Assembly: GCA_016699515.1 (NCBI GenBank)
Contig: CP064978.1
Location: 620,001-684,000, forward strand
Length of the DNA: 64,000 nt
Reading direction: 5' to 3'
Source: Candidatus Peregrinibacteria bacterium
GTDB lineage: Bacteria > Patescibacteriota > Gracilibacteria > UM-FILTER-43-11
Below the pieces are notes generated by a model, which saw nothing but the letters and a program-made list of their open reading frames with translations, searched no databases and was not told the origin of the DNA. The translations under genes and the position numbers were made by a program. Below, one piece after another: positions 46,535 to 56,676 of the stretch (its first letter is position 1; every line of letters begins with the position of its first letter).

Positions 46535-47500
46535 ATGAAACTTAAAGATTTGTATGCCTTGGCGGTTCAAATGGGAATCGACGCGGATCCTCGTGGCGCA
46601 AAAGAGGTGGCAGCTGATTTAGCCCGCCGTAAAGCCCATTACAAAAAAGTTGATGCGGAAGAAAAAAAATACTATGACGAAGAACAGCTGAACAATCCTT
46701 ATTTTGATTCTCGGTTGCTCTACGCTCGTTCGTTGAACGATGACATTAAAACTATTTTGGTGGGCATTGATATGGAGCACACGGAATTGCTGTTGGCTGC
46801 CGAGCTTAATCGATCCGGCCATGCCATTGATTTGGTACTTAGTCATCACCCCGAAGGCAGTGCGTTGATTCGCTTGGGCGATGATATGCATTTGCAAAAT
46901 CCCATTGTGGAGGAATTAGGCGTTCCCATTAACGTTGCCGAAAAAGTACTTCAGCCCCGAGTGACTCAAATTCGACGCGGACTTCACCCAACCAACTTCA
47001 TTCGCTCCCTACATACCGCTGAACTATTAGGTATAAACTACGCATGTACCCATACCATTACCGATAATATGGCTTACCAATTTATGAACCGTTTGGTGGG
47101 CGGCAAAAAGCACCGCACCGTAGGAGACGTCATTCATGCCATTATGAAAGAGCCCGAGTATCAAATGGCCAGTAAAATGGGGAACGGCCCTATGGTGATG
47201 GCAGGTAGCAAAGAAGCTTTGGCCGGGCGTGTTGCGGTCACCGGTTTTACGGGGGGGACCAGCGGACATGAAGATATTTACGAAAAGCTCTCTCAGGCTG
47301 GGGTTGGAACGATTGTAGCCATGCACATGAGCGAAAAGCATTATCAGGCTGCCGAAAAGCATCATTTAAACGTTGTGGTGGCCGGGCACATGGCCAGCGA
47401 TTCCTTGGGGGTGAATCAACTGCTAGATGCCTTCGAAAAAAAGGGCATTCGCATTATCCCCTGTGGCATGTTTCGCGTATCACGCGTCAAACGCTCGTAA
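46535..47500 (+). CDS. NIF3-like family protein
   Basis: 321 residues. NIF3/YbgI proteins are widespread di-metal proteins annotated as GTP cyclohydrolase I type 2 homologues; their true role is unsettled. Seen: LVLSHHPEGSAL, where family members have the metal-binding SHHP, the middle insertion domain, and HMSEKHYQAAEKHHLNVVVA followed by GHMASDSLGVN, carrying the second set of His/Glu-type ligands. The N-terminal 45 residues (RGAKEVAADLARRKAHYKKV) are an extra helical extension. Intact. Confidence 0.75.
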   Translation: MKLKDLYALAVQMGIDADPRGAKEVAADLARRKAHYKKVDAEEKKYYDEEQLNNPYFDSRLLYARSLNDDIKTILVGIDMEHTELLLAAELNRSGHAIDLVLSHHPEGSALIRLGDDMHLQNPIVEELGVPINVAEKVLQPRVTQIRRGLHPTNFIRSLHTAELLGINYACTHTITDNMAYQFMNRLVGGKKHRTVGDVIHAIMKEPEYQMASKMGNGPMVMAGSKEALAGRVAVTGFTGGTSGHEDIYEKLSQAGVGTIVAMHMSEKHYQAAEKHHLNVVVAGHMASDSLGVNQLLDAFEKKGIRIIPCGMFRVSRVKRS

Positions 47501-47616
47501 TGACCAGCTTCCTTTGCACCAACTACAAACACTTCCTTATCGCTCAATGCAAAATTTGATATGAGGTGTTTGTTTTCTATTTAAACTGGCTTTCATAAAA
47601 TTCATCTTAATAGGCA

Positions 47617-47645
47617 TTGAAAAAGGAATCTGGATATGCTATAAT
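47617..47645 (+). promoter_or_regulatory. promoter of the zinc-ribbon protein gene
   Basis: -35 TTGAAA (47617-47622), 17-bp spacer, extended -10 TGCTATAAT (TATAAT at 47640-47645), 28 bp before ATG 47674. Confidence 0.7.
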
Positions 47646-47673
47646 GGTAAGATTTATTTTCAAAAACAAAAAA

Positions 47674-48015
47674 ATGCTTAGCCAACACGACATTCATGAA
47701 ATCATTTCGCAGATTTCTCAATCGCTTAACTGCCCTGAGTGCAATACGCGCATTATGCCCCACAACATTACCATTACCGACGTGGTCGATAAGGACTGTA
47801 TGTTTGACGTGTCATGCCACCGCTGTTCCACAGAAATGACCCTTTCGGCTCATGTGGAAAAAAACGCAACTCCTGATTCGATGACTCACAATTTTTCTTC
47901 GCAAATCATGCACAATGGGTTCCTTGAAGAACCTATTTCCGAAGAGGACGTACGTAGTATTCAATATGAACTAAAGAATTTTTGTGGCAGTTTTATTGAA
48001 GCCTTTGCCCGTTAA
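47674..48015 (+). CDS. small zinc-ribbon protein, unknown function
   Basis: 113 residues from ATG 47674 (an upstream in-frame start at 47617 would lie over the promoter). A CPEC at about residue 18 and CHRC at about residue 49 form a zinc ribbon (LNCPECNTRI...VSCHRCSTEM). The C-terminus is helical (ISEEDVRSIQYELKNFCG). Strong promoter. Family not recognised. Its 3' end overlaps dnaA by 23 bp. Confidence 0.65.
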   Translation: MLSQHDIHEIISQISQSLNCPECNTRIMPHNITITDVVDKDCMFDVSCHRCSTEMTLSAHVEKNATPDSMTHNFSSQIMHNGFLEEPISEEDVRSIQYELKNFCGSFIEAFAR

Positions 48016-49426
48016 GCCATTCCAACTTCCTTTGCAATTGCATTGAGATCACAAAGGAGCTGACGATTGAGTTCAAGCTCTTTTTGATGCGATCCACGGC
48101 GTTCATTACTGTGGTATGGTTTCGATTTCCCATGGTGCGCCCAATATGATTCAGCGAAAGGTTTAATTTTGTTTTTGCCAAGAACATAATTACTTGTCGC
48201 GGGAGCATGACTTCGCGATGACGAGACGTGCCGGTGATTTCCTCTTGAGAAATGGTGTAGTAGCGCGAAACCGAATCGAGTAACTCTTGAATGGTTACAC
48301 TGGATTCGCGATTTTGTGGACTCAAGAAAGGAGTGGGCTTTGCCCCCTTTTGATTTAACTCAATCAATGCGGCAGCTGATTTTAGCGTGGCAGCTTCGTG
48401 TTCAAATTCATACTTGGCAATCAGTTGATTGAGCACTCCCAACATGGAACGCACGGATTGCTCCATGTGAGTAGCCACCAACTCCAAAACTTGATCTTGA
48501 ATGAACACCTGGGCCTCGCGGCACTTGCTTTGCAAGATTGCCAGACGGGTTTCGGCGTTTGGCATGCGAATTTGAGCGGTCATGCCCGATTGAAACCGAG
48601 ACACCAATCGATCTGAAACCAACGAAAGTTCTTGAGGCGAACGGTCGGAAGTGATGATGATTTGTTTACCCGATTCGTATAGATAGTTGAACGTGTGAAA
48701 AAATTCTTCTTCGGTTTTTCCTTTGTTTACAACAAATTGAACGTCGTCGATGATGAACACGTCTACTTTTCGGTATTTGTCTCGGAAAGTCTTCATGGTT
48801 TTTGACTGAATGGCCTCGATCATTTCGTTCGCGAACATTTCCATGTTGGCAACCAAAATCACTTTGGTTGGATCGTTCCGAAGAACTTCACGCGCGGTGG
48901 CTTGGGCTAAATGCGTTTTTCCAAGGCCAACCCCGCCGTAAATGAAAAGCGGATTGCAATGGGTTTCTCCTGGGCGCTGCGCCACCGCCATGCAGGCCGC
49001 ATGCACCAGTCGTGTTTCGGGCGAGACAATAAAATTATCCAAACTGTAACGGGCATTGAGCAATTGAGATTTAAGCCCGTTTTTTAGTTTTACCAAAGGT
49101 TGATTGGGCAGTTTGCGTCCGGTTTTTTCGGGGAAGTGCTTTAGTAAATCCATCACCCGCTCGTCTTTTTGTGAAAGCTTGCCTTCGATTTGATATTCCA
49201 ACGCCGTAATGCGAGCCATGTGCTTTTGCGCAATTTGAAGCGTGGTTTGTTGATAATGTTTTTTGTGCCAATCCAAAAAGAACACGAGCGGCAATCCAAC
49301 CGTCATTACGCCCGACTCGTCGATGTTTAAAATTGCTGTGTCTTTGTACCAAGTAATTACATTTGCCCGTCCAATTTCATCTGAAAGATCGGTGATGATG
49401 GATAACCAGAGATCTTTGTAGCTCAT
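47993..49426 (-). CDS. dnaA: chromosomal replication initiator DnaA
   Basis: 477 residues from ATG 49426 (SYKDLWLSIITDL), intact. Order: domain I helix bundle; variable linker; AAA+ domain with Walker A GGVGLGKTH, Walker B VFIIDDVQF, sensor region ITSDRSPQELSLVSDRLVSR; and domain IV helix-turn-helix with signature MGNRNHTTVMNAVDRI. It binds DnaA boxes at oriC to open the origin. dnaN and gyrB are not adjacent and no cluster of DnaA boxes was seen nearby, so the origin is not obviously here. Confidence 0.97.
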   Translation of the reverse strand: MSYKDLWLSIITDLSDEIGRANVITWYKDTAILNIDESGVMTVGLPLVFFLDWHKKHYQQTTLQIAQKHMARITALEYQIEGKLSQKDERVMDLLKHFPEKTGRKLPNQPLVKLKNGLKSQLLNARYSLDNFIVSPETRLVHAACMAVAQRPGETHCNPLFIYGGVGLGKTHLAQATAREVLRNDPTKVILVANMEMFANEMIEAIQSKTMKTFRDKYRKVDVFIIDDVQFVVNKGKTEEEFFHTFNYLYESGKQIIITSDRSPQELSLVSDRLVSRFQSGMTAQIRMPNAETRLAILQSKCREAQVFIQDQVLELVATHMEQSVRSMLGVLNQLIAKYEFEHEAATLKSAAALIELNQKGAKPTPFLSPQNRESSVTIQELLDSVSRYYTISQEEITGTSRHREVMLPRQVIMFLAKTKLNLSLNHIGRTMGNRNHTTVMNAVDRIKKSLNSIVSSFVISMQLQRKLEWLNGQRLQ

Positions 49427-49470
49427 AGAAAAGGACGTTAAGGGGGCCAAAGTAGTAAAAAGGCACGTGT

Positions 49471-49488
49471 AAAAAGCGCGGGCTTTTT
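49471..49488. other. short perfect hairpin upstream of dnaA
   Basis: AAAAAGC GCGG GCTTTTT: 7-bp perfect stem, 4-base loop, ending in T5 on both strands. It lies 45 bp upstream of the dnaA start, so it would be in the dnaA leader or end an upstream transcript. Confidence 0.45.
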
Positions 49489-49654
49489 GCGTTTGTTTTT
49501 ATTTTTTTGAACTCGTTTAACTGAAACTTATTCTATCGTTTTCGAAGGGTTAATCAAGGTTCAGATTTTAAAAACGAATTGACATTCCTTGCAGGCATGG
49601 GCGAATGGACTAATCGCTTTTTTTGGCTTATTTAAAACAATAAATTAGCCTACC

Positions 49655-50749
49655 CTACGCAAGCAATTTGGCGATATCATTCCAGGTTATTCCTAAAATT
49701 AATGCCATTAAAAGCGCAAATCCAACCATGTGCGTGATAGCCTCCCACTGAGCCTTGACCCGCTTTCTAAAAATGGTTTCGATCACAATAAAGAGTAGGC
49801 GTCCGCCATCCAAGGCCGGAAAAGGCATGATGTTAATCACTCCCAAAGAAATCGATAGGAGCGCGGTTAGTTGCATCAGTGCCATCAGTCCTTCGGCGGT
49901 GTAAGCTTGAGTGATTTTAAAAATTCCGACCGGCCCCGCCACCCCGTCGGGTACCGAAAACTTGGTAATGAGGTCGTGAACCACTGTGCCCATCATGCGA
50001 AGGGTTTCCCACGAGAGTCGTGCCACCTCTTTTGCGGCCTCAAACGGAGCTTGGTAAAAAGGGTATTTAACATCGGGAATTACAAGGCCCAGTGTCATTT
50101 CCATTCCCAGTCGCCCACTTGAGTCGGCTTGTATTTGGGTTAGCATTTCTTGCCCTTGGCTCAGATATTCCAGCTCGGTTGGGGTTTGTTTTGCCACCAC
50201 ACTGGCTACGTCCATTTCGGCGCTTACGCGTTCTCCGTTGATTTTGGTGATTTGGTCACCTATCTGGATTTCGCTTTTTGAAAGCGGACTTTCCGGTTCA
50301 ATGGCTTTCACTTCAAAAACCGGAGTTAACACCCCTTCGACTATTTTTTGCTCCAGCTCCGCCGGCAAAAGAAACGGTTTCATTCCAATTGAAAACCCAA
50401 TGGTGATGATCACCCATGCCAAAATAAAATTCATGGCCACCCCTCCTACCACCACCTTGGTGCGTTGCCATTTACTTTTGCTAGCAAAGCTTTCTTTGTG
50501 ATCGAGCACTTTTGGATCGTGTGCGTCTTCTCCAAACAAACGAACGTACCCGCCAAACGGTATCCAGTTGAGCGAGTAAATGGTTCCTTTTTTATCTTTA
50601 TAAAGTTTTTTGGCGCGTGGAGGCAGTCCAAGGCCGAATTCTTCTACCCGAATACCGGCACGACGTGCCATAGTAAAATGCCCCCACTCGTGTACTAAAA
50701 CTAACACCGAGAAGATAACAATGAAGGCAATCAAACCCGAAAATAACAT
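49655..50749 (-). CDS. rseP: RseP-type site-2 membrane protease with PDZ domain
   Basis: 364 residues, intact. Zinc motif HEWGH at residues 20-24 in the first helix, then FGLGLPPRAKKLY and WIPFGGYVRLFGED. A PDZ domain (about 170-230, EPESPLSKSEIQIGDQITKI) and the third-ligand motif NIMPFPALDGGRLLF follow. Cleaves anti-sigma factors or signal peptides in the membrane. Last gene of pyrH-frr-rseP, the usual order in bacteria, here without uppS/cdsA/dxr in between. Confidence 0.94.
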   Translation of the reverse strand: MLFSGLIAFIVIFSVLVLVHEWGHFTMARRAGIRVEEFGLGLPPRAKKLYKDKKGTIYSLNWIPFGGYVRLFGEDAHDPKVLDHKESFASKSKWQRTKVVVGGVAMNFILAWVIITIGFSIGMKPFLLPAELEQKIVEGVLTPVFEVKAIEPESPLSKSEIQIGDQITKINGERVSAEMDVASVVAKQTPTELEYLSQGQEMLTQIQADSSGRLGMEMTLGLVIPDVKYPFYQAPFEAAKEVARLSWETLRMMGTVVHDLITKFSVPDGVAGPVGIFKITQAYTAEGLMALMQLTALLSISLGVINIMPFPALDGGRLLFIVIETIFRKRVKAQWEAITHMVGFALLMALILGITWNDIAKLLA

Positions 50750-50766
50750 GAGAGATTGGTTTTAAA

Positions 50767-51317
50767 TTATACGGTCATGATGTCAGCTTCTTTTTGCTTC
50801 ATCATTTCTTCGATTTTTTTGTTGAAATCGTCGATCGTTTCCTGCACTTTTTTTCTTTAGCATGCAGCTCATCTTCACTGATTTCTTTGGCTTTCTCGGA
50901 GGCTTTGTAGCTATTGATGGCTTCGTGGCGAGCGTTGCGCACGGCTATTTTGGCATCTTCGGCGTAGGTGTGGGAAAGCTTGCTTAGCTCGCGTCGGCGC
51001 TCCTCGGTCATTGGAGGAAGATTAATGCGAATCACCACTCCATCATTCTGCGGATTTAAGCCCAAATTTGAATCCTTAATCGCTTTTTCTACCGCTACTA
51101 GAGAATCACGATCCCACGGTTGAATCAGAATTTGTTTGGCTTCGGGGATTGAAATATTGGCAATGCCTTTTAAAGGCGTCTTTACCCCGTAATTATCGAC
51201 CATAATCGATTCCACCAAAGACGCGCTGGCTCGACCTGATTGTAGCTTGGAGTATTCCAATTTTAGATGGGCAATTGCGTCGTTGCATTTTTGGGTCAGT
51301 TGTTCAAAGGTTACCAT
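50767..51317 (-). CDS. frr: ribosome recycling factor (frameshifted near the end)
   Basis: Splits post-termination ribosomes with EF-G. About 183 residues. Seen: LQSGRASASLVESIMVDNYG, IANISIPEAKQILIQPWDRD, INLPPMTEERRRELSKLSHT and the helical VRNARHEAINSYK. An A-run shift near 50855 restores the normal C-terminus (VQETIDDFNKKIEEMMKQKE) with TAA at 50767-50769. 17 bp before rseP and 27 bp after pyrH. Confidence 0.95.
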
Positions 51318-51344
51318 CGTTTAAAAATTAGTAATTATTGTATT

Positions 51345-52046
51345 TTAAGCCACCAAAGTGCCGATTTTTTTACCTTCGGCCGCATTGAGAATGGCATCTT
51401 TTTTGTGCATGTTGAACACTAAAATTTTCATTCCGCTCTCGCGACAGAGCGAGAAAGCGGTTTGGTCCATCACCTGAAGATTATTTCGAATCGCTTGGTC
51501 GAAGCTGAGCGTTGCAAATTTTTTGGCTTTGGGATTTTTATTGGGATCGCTGTCGTAGACTCCGTCCACCTTGGTCGCCTTTAGAATCACGTCGCATTCC
51601 AGTTCGACGGCGCGGAGCGCCGCTGCGGTATCGGTGGTAAAATAAGGGTTTCCGGTGCCTCCGGCACAAATGACGATGCGCTTTTTTTCGAGATGGCGAA
51701 TGACACGGCGCCGAATGTAGGGCTCAGCAAGCTGGGGTAAATCAAGTGAAGTGGACACGCGGCAGTACGCTCCTTGTTTTCGATCGCGCTTTGAAGCGCC
51801 ACTCCGTTCATCACCGTTGCCAGCATACCCATGTAATCCGAAGTGGTGCGTTCGATTCCGCTTTTTGCGTATCGCGATAGCGCCAAATGTTTCCACCACC
51901 AATCACAATTACCACTTCAATCCCTTGTTATGAACCTTGACGATTTCTTTGGCAATTTTGTTGATTGCATTGGCATCAATTCCTTCGCCCTCGCCGGCTT
52001 CACCAAGCACTTCTCCCGATATTTTGAGCATGATTCGCTTGTACAT
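51345..52046 (-). CDS. pyrH: UMP kinase (several frameshifts)
   Basis: Phosphorylates UMP to UDP. About 233 residues when joined: start MYKRIMLKISGEVLGEAG at ATG 52046, VVIVIGGGNIWR, DYMGMLATVMNGVALQSAIE, RRVIRHLEKKRIVICAGGTG, NPYFTTDTAAALRAVELECD, LKATKVDGVYDSDP and C-terminal VFNM. At least four frame breaks (near 51930, 51850, 51770, 51690). No kinase residue appears lost once frames are joined. First gene of pyrH-frr-rseP. Confidence 0.9.
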
Positions 52047-52141
52047 CGTCCCTGATTCTACGCGGTTAAAAACCGAGGGTCAATCTTTTTCAATCCCCCT
52101 TTTGTTGAATCGTGTCTTGGTTGCTTTGTCGCTTTTTTTGC

Positions 52142-52504
52142 CTATTTTTTTGGCTCTGAATGGGCTTTTATAATCGATTTCATCCACTGTGTCATTCGTG
52201 ACCAATATCGCTCAAACTGTTTTTTATCCAAGCGGTTATCGGCCACTTCGGATAGGATGGGCAATTTAAATTCTTCTCCCATCAGCGCCGATAGAAACCC
52301 TGCGATCATCATAGCCAGCACAAGATATTCCAGCCAACGTATGGACGAAATAACCCACACAATGATGGAGACTAAAAATAGTATTGTGGCTCGCCTGGCA
52401 TGATGTGCCACGTACCATCGATCACGCTCAGCGATCAGAATGAGAAGACTCATTGGTCCCAGATAGCTTGCGGCCGCCCATTGTCTTTCTTTTTGATTGA
52501 TCAT
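52142..52504 (-). CDS. small membrane protein, unknown function
   Basis: 120 residues: an N-terminal segment QWAAASYLGPMSLLILIAE, then HHARRATILFLVSIIVWVIS and a third helix YLVLAMMIAGFLSALMG, ending in a soluble helical tail. Resembles the DUF4870-type membrane proteins in layout (AYL..., YVxxHARRA). It starts immediately after pilT on the same strand, so probably co-transcribed with it. Confidence 0.55.
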   Translation of the reverse strand: MINQKERQWAAASYLGPMSLLILIAERDRWYVAHHARRATILFLVSIIVWVISSIRWLEYLVLAMMIAGFLSALMGEEFKLPILSEVADNRLDKKQFERYWSRMTQWMKSIIKAHSEPKK

Positions 52505-53567
52505 TTATTGTACATTTAACGCTTGTCGCATCGATTCCATGTCACGCGCTTTGGCCAGCGCTTCGTCCGTTGAAATCACCCCATCTCGGGCCAAATTTTC
52601 TAGCGTTTGATCCATCAGTCGCATTCCTTCGGATTGGCCGATTTGGATCATGGAATAGATTTGGTGAATCTGGTTTTGAGAAATGCAGTTTTTAATGGCG
52701 TCGTTAGTCAGCATGATCTCTCGTGCTGCCACACGCCCTTTTCCGTCGGCCCGGGGAATTAATAGTTGAGAGATAACCGCTTTTAGCGTATGCGAGAGCT
52801 GAGTGCGAATTTGTTGCTGTTGGTGAGCCGGAAAAACGTCAATCACTCGATCGATGGTTTGAGCTGCGTCGACCGTATGCAGGGTGGAAAAAACCAAATG
52901 CCCGGTTTCCGCCAGCGTCATTACTGCGCTGATGGTTTCTAAGTCACGCATTTCGCCCACCATCACCACATTGGGATCTTGCCGTAGCGCTACTCGAATG
53001 GCTCGGTCGAAGCTTTGGGTGTGCGCGTTCACTTCTCGCTGCGTGATGAGGCATAATTTATTTTTATGCACATACTCAATGGGGTCTTCGATGGTGATTA
53101 CATGCGCCTTGCGAGACTGATTGACGTAATCGACCATTGCGGCCAGGGTGGTTGATTTTCCCATCCCGGTTGGCCCGGTTACCAGGATCAACCCGCGTGG
53201 ACTGCTCAGCAGTGGCTTAATTGAATCATTAAAACCCAACTGTTCCAGTGTGGGAATTTCATCCGGAATCAATCGAATGGCCAATGAAGGACCATGTTGC
53301 TCTGAAAAACGTTCACACGAAAGCGACCGACGCCTTCCATGAAACGAAAAATCCAGTTCGAGTTCCTTGGCAAATTCGGCACGTTGATTTTCGGTGGTGA
53401 TCAATTGAATGATGTGTTCAATTCCTTCTCGCGTGTAGGCCTGCTGAGCAACATAAGGAACCACTTCGCCGTTTTTGGCGTACGTAGGCCAGCTGGCCCA
53501 CTTGCAAATGCACGTCGGGCGATTCCATTAATACTACTTCGCGAATCAGTGTTTCAAAATCAACCAT
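52505..53567 (-). CDS. pilT: PilT-like pilus retraction ATPase (frameshifted)
   Basis: Hexameric ATPase that disassembles type IV pili. About 354 residues when joined from ATG 53567 (VDFETLIREVVLMESPDVHL). Seen: the N-terminal PAS-like domain with GRFRVNVFQSNM in the corrected frame, Walker A GPTGMGKSTTLAAM, Asp box ITIEDPIEYVHKNK, Walker B VVMVGEMRDLETI and His box HLVFSTLHT. The usual C-terminal AIRNLIRE motif has the variant AIKNCISQNQIHQIYSMIQI. Frame breaks near 53490, 53335 and 53290. No PilB or pilin gene is adjacent. Confidence 0.92.
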
Positions 53568-54298
53568 AGATTTTTTTTATTCGTCAAAATTGTAAAAGTT
53601 GAGTTATAACTTTCGGTAAGGCCAGGTTCTGCAGCAAAGATTTTTTGTGGGTCTACCCCTACAGTGTGTGCCACTCGGCCCAGATAGTCAGGCGGTGAGT
53701 TGGATTTTAGCATGGCACTGATCAGAAGGCTTTCGAATTCGCCTCTGTTCATACCTATCATTTGTAGGAAGTCAGGATCGTCTAGTAATTTTGGTCCATT
53801 TTTATTTGCATACTGATAACGCATACAGGCATTCGTAACACCTAAAGCTGACCGTTGAGTTTCATTACTTTTAAAATGGCTTATCGACGCTGAAAAATCT
53901 GCTGCGGTATTAATTTTTTTTCGCATTTCATCAGTGATTCCCAGATCACTTTGAACTTGCTGTACGGCGGCTGAGCTGGTTTGTATCAGCATCTTTTTAA
54001 GCGACAAAAGTGAGTCTTGATCTCCGGTTCTAGCCCCTTCTAAAAGATTCCTTAGCTCATTTTCATAATCGTTTACCTCAGGCGGTTCAACAGACTCAGG
54101 CTTAGGCACAGGAACTACTTCCTCTGGCTCGTCTTTAACTAGAATCTGCCCAATTTGCTCGCGCACCTTGTTTACCGGCACTTCAGTGGTTTCTACTTTT
54201 GGAGTTTCCTCGGGCACACTTTTCTCAGCCATCAAATGGCTTGCCCCAAGGCCAAGGGCTAAAACCGTTCCTGCTAGTATTTTTGTTTTGCTCTCCAT
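53546..54298 (-). CDS. exported protein of unknown function
   Basis: About 250 residues from ATG 54298. Signal peptide (ESKTKILAGTVLALGLGASHLMA), then a Glu/Pro/Val-rich low-complexity linker (VPVPKPESVEPPEVNDYE) and a helical domain (LRNLLEGARTGDQDSLLSLK, FLQMIGMNRGEFESLLISAM). The last 7 codons overlap the pilT start, so translational coupling is likely, or the true stop is hidden by an A-run indel. Family not recognised; periplasmic or surface location expected. Confidence 0.6.
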   Translation of the reverse strand: MESKTKILAGTVLALGLGASHLMAEKSVPEETPKVETTEVPVNKVREQIGQILVKDEPEEVVPVPKPESVEPPEVNDYENELRNLLEGARTGDQDSLLSLKKMLIQTSSAAVQQVQSDLGITDEMRKKINTAADFSASISHFKSNETQRSALGVTNACMRYQYANKNGPKLLDDPDFLQMIGMNRGEFESLLISAMLKSNSPPDYLGRVAHTVGVDPQKIFAAEPGLTESYNSTFTILTNKKNLWLILKH

Positions 54299-54440
54299 TT
54301 TTTGGTTCAATATATCTTTTCATTATACCATAAAACTCCTCGGAAATGAAGGGTTATATCGTTCGATTTGAGTACTTTTTATTTCCCTCCGTATTTTGTT
54401 TGCCGGCAGAATTTTGCTACACTGTTTTTGAAACCAATTT

Positions 54441-56566
54441 ATGGATAAATCCCAGGCAAAACAACGGGTTGATAAGCTAAAAAAGTGGCTTCAGCAATGG
54501 AATTATGACTACTTTGTGCAAAACAAAAATGAGGTGAGTGAATCCGCGCGAGACCAGTTAAAAAAAGAGCTGATTGAACTAGAGACCGCGTTTCCGGATT
54601 TGATAACCTCCGACTCCCCCACCCAGCGTGTGGGGAGTGCATTGAGTGGAAAATTCGCAAAAATTAAGCATCTTAGGCCCAAACAATCGTTGAGTGATGT
54701 ATTCGATAAAACTGAATTTGAAGACTGGACGACGCGCATCCTAAAGTTGATTCCCGGTGAGACTCCCGACTATGTTTCTGAGCTGAAAATTGATGGACTC
54801 AATATTTCAGTGATTTATGAGAAAGGACAGTATTTTAAAGCCGTTACTCGTGGAAACGGAGTGTTTGGCGAAGACGTAACCCACAGCATAAAAACCGTTG
54901 AAAGTGTTCCGTTGGTTTTGCATCCCGTCAACGGATTGGATTTGAGTGACTTTCCCACCATTGTCGCCGAAGGCGAAGTGTTTATGAGTAAGTCGGCGCT
55001 TAAAGAACTCAATGGCCGTGGCGGTCAGCAGTTCGCCAATCCGCGGAACGCGGCGGCCGGTACCGTGCGCCAATTGGACCCAAAAGTGGCGGCCGATCGC
55101 CAGTTGGAAATGTTTTTTTACGGCATCGACTTAGTGGACTCATCGTCGATTCCAGAACCCGCCAGCCAAATCGAAAAACTTGAGTTGCTTAAAAAGCTTG
55201 GCTTTCGAGTGAACCCAAATTTTCATCTTAATACTTCATCGAAAACCATTGAGCGTGAACTGGAACATTGGAAACAAAAACGGGCTCAACTGGATTACGA
55301 TATCGATGGGTTGGTAGTAAAAGTGAATTCACTTAAGCACCAACAAAAAATGGGCTCAACGGCTAAATCGCCCCGTTGGGCAGTGGCCTATAAATTTCCG
55401 GCTGAGCAATCCACAACCGTCGTACTGGACATCGAAGTGCAAGTGGGTCGAACCGGAGCACTCACTCCTGTGGCTCACCTAAAACCCACCAAAGTGGCCG
55501 GTTCTACCGTGTCGCGCGCCACGCTTCACAATCAGGACGAAATCGATCGCAAGGATGTGCGTATTGGAGATACGGTGATTATCCAAAAGGCCGGTGACAT
55601 CATTCCCGAGGTGGTTGAAGTGTTAAAAGAATTTCGCACCGGAGACGAAGCTCAATTTAAAATGCCCGATCATTGCCCTGTTTGTGGCACCAAAACCGTG
55701 CGACCGGACGACGAAGTGGTCAGTCGGTGCCCCAATTCAAATTGCTTTGCGGTTCACCAGCAACAACTGGAGCATTTTGTTTCGCGCCAAGCTTTTGATA
55801 TTGATGGGCTGGGTGAAAAAGTTACCGAACAGCTGATTCAGGCGAATTTAATCGAAGATGCGGCCGATTTATTTACGCTCCAGTACGATGATTTGATGCA
55901 GCTGGAACTTTTTAAAGATAAAAAAACTCACAATCTTTTGGAGGCGATTGAAAAAGCCAAATTAATCACTCCCGCCCGTTTTTTATATGCGCTTGGTATA
56001 CGATTTATCGGTGCCGAAACTGCTGAACTACTGGTTAATCATCTAACGCTTGCTACCCGCCCTCTTTCGGTTCGCAGCGAACAAAAGCGCGACCAACTCA
56101 GTTTATTCGACAGTAATTCTTCCACCAATGAGGTTGAAGTGGCTTCCGTTTCGGATTTGGCTAAAGCGCTCGCTTTGCTTAGCCTTGAACAACTCACCAA
56201 CATCGATGGCGTTGGAGAAAAAGTTGCTGAGCAAGTGCACGCTTGGTTTAACAATGTGACTCACCAACATTTTTTGGCCAAGCTGGAACGCGTGGGAGTT
56301 TTATTGCGTATGGATGGACTCATTCCGCTTGGCAATCAACTTGAAGGGAAGACTTTTGTACTTACCGGCACTTTGCCCACCCTCAGCCGCGAAGAAGCGA
56401 AGGAGCTGATCAAGAAACATGGCGGACACACCACCAGCAGCGTGAGCGCAAAAACTCATTTTGTATTGGCCGGCATGGAGCCGGGAAGTAAATATACAGC
56501 CGCTGAAAAATGGGGGGTCCCATTATCGACGAGGAAACTTTTTTGAAAATGGTGCGAACTATTTGA
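54441..56566 (+). CDS. ligA: NAD+-dependent DNA ligase LigA
   Basis: Seals nicks during replication and repair. About 708 residues. Order: domain Ia/adenylation with nucleophile Lys116 in ELKIDGLNISV; OB fold (KSPRWAVAYKFPAEQ, VQVGRTGALTPVAHLKP); zinc finger (CPVCGTKTV...CPNSNC); helix-hairpin-helix region (FVSRQAFDIDGLGEKV); BRCT (LEGKTFVLTGTLPTLSREEA). An indel near 56515 restores the ending IIDEETFLKMVRTI with TGA 56564-56566. Confidence 0.96.
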
Positions 56567-56676
56567 AAATTTTTTTTCAGTTGGATTGTATAGAAATTTT
56601 GGATTGCATTTTGCACCAAAGGTGCACGTTTCGCCTCTTCCGCAGGCACGAAAAAATACTTCATAACTATTTTCTC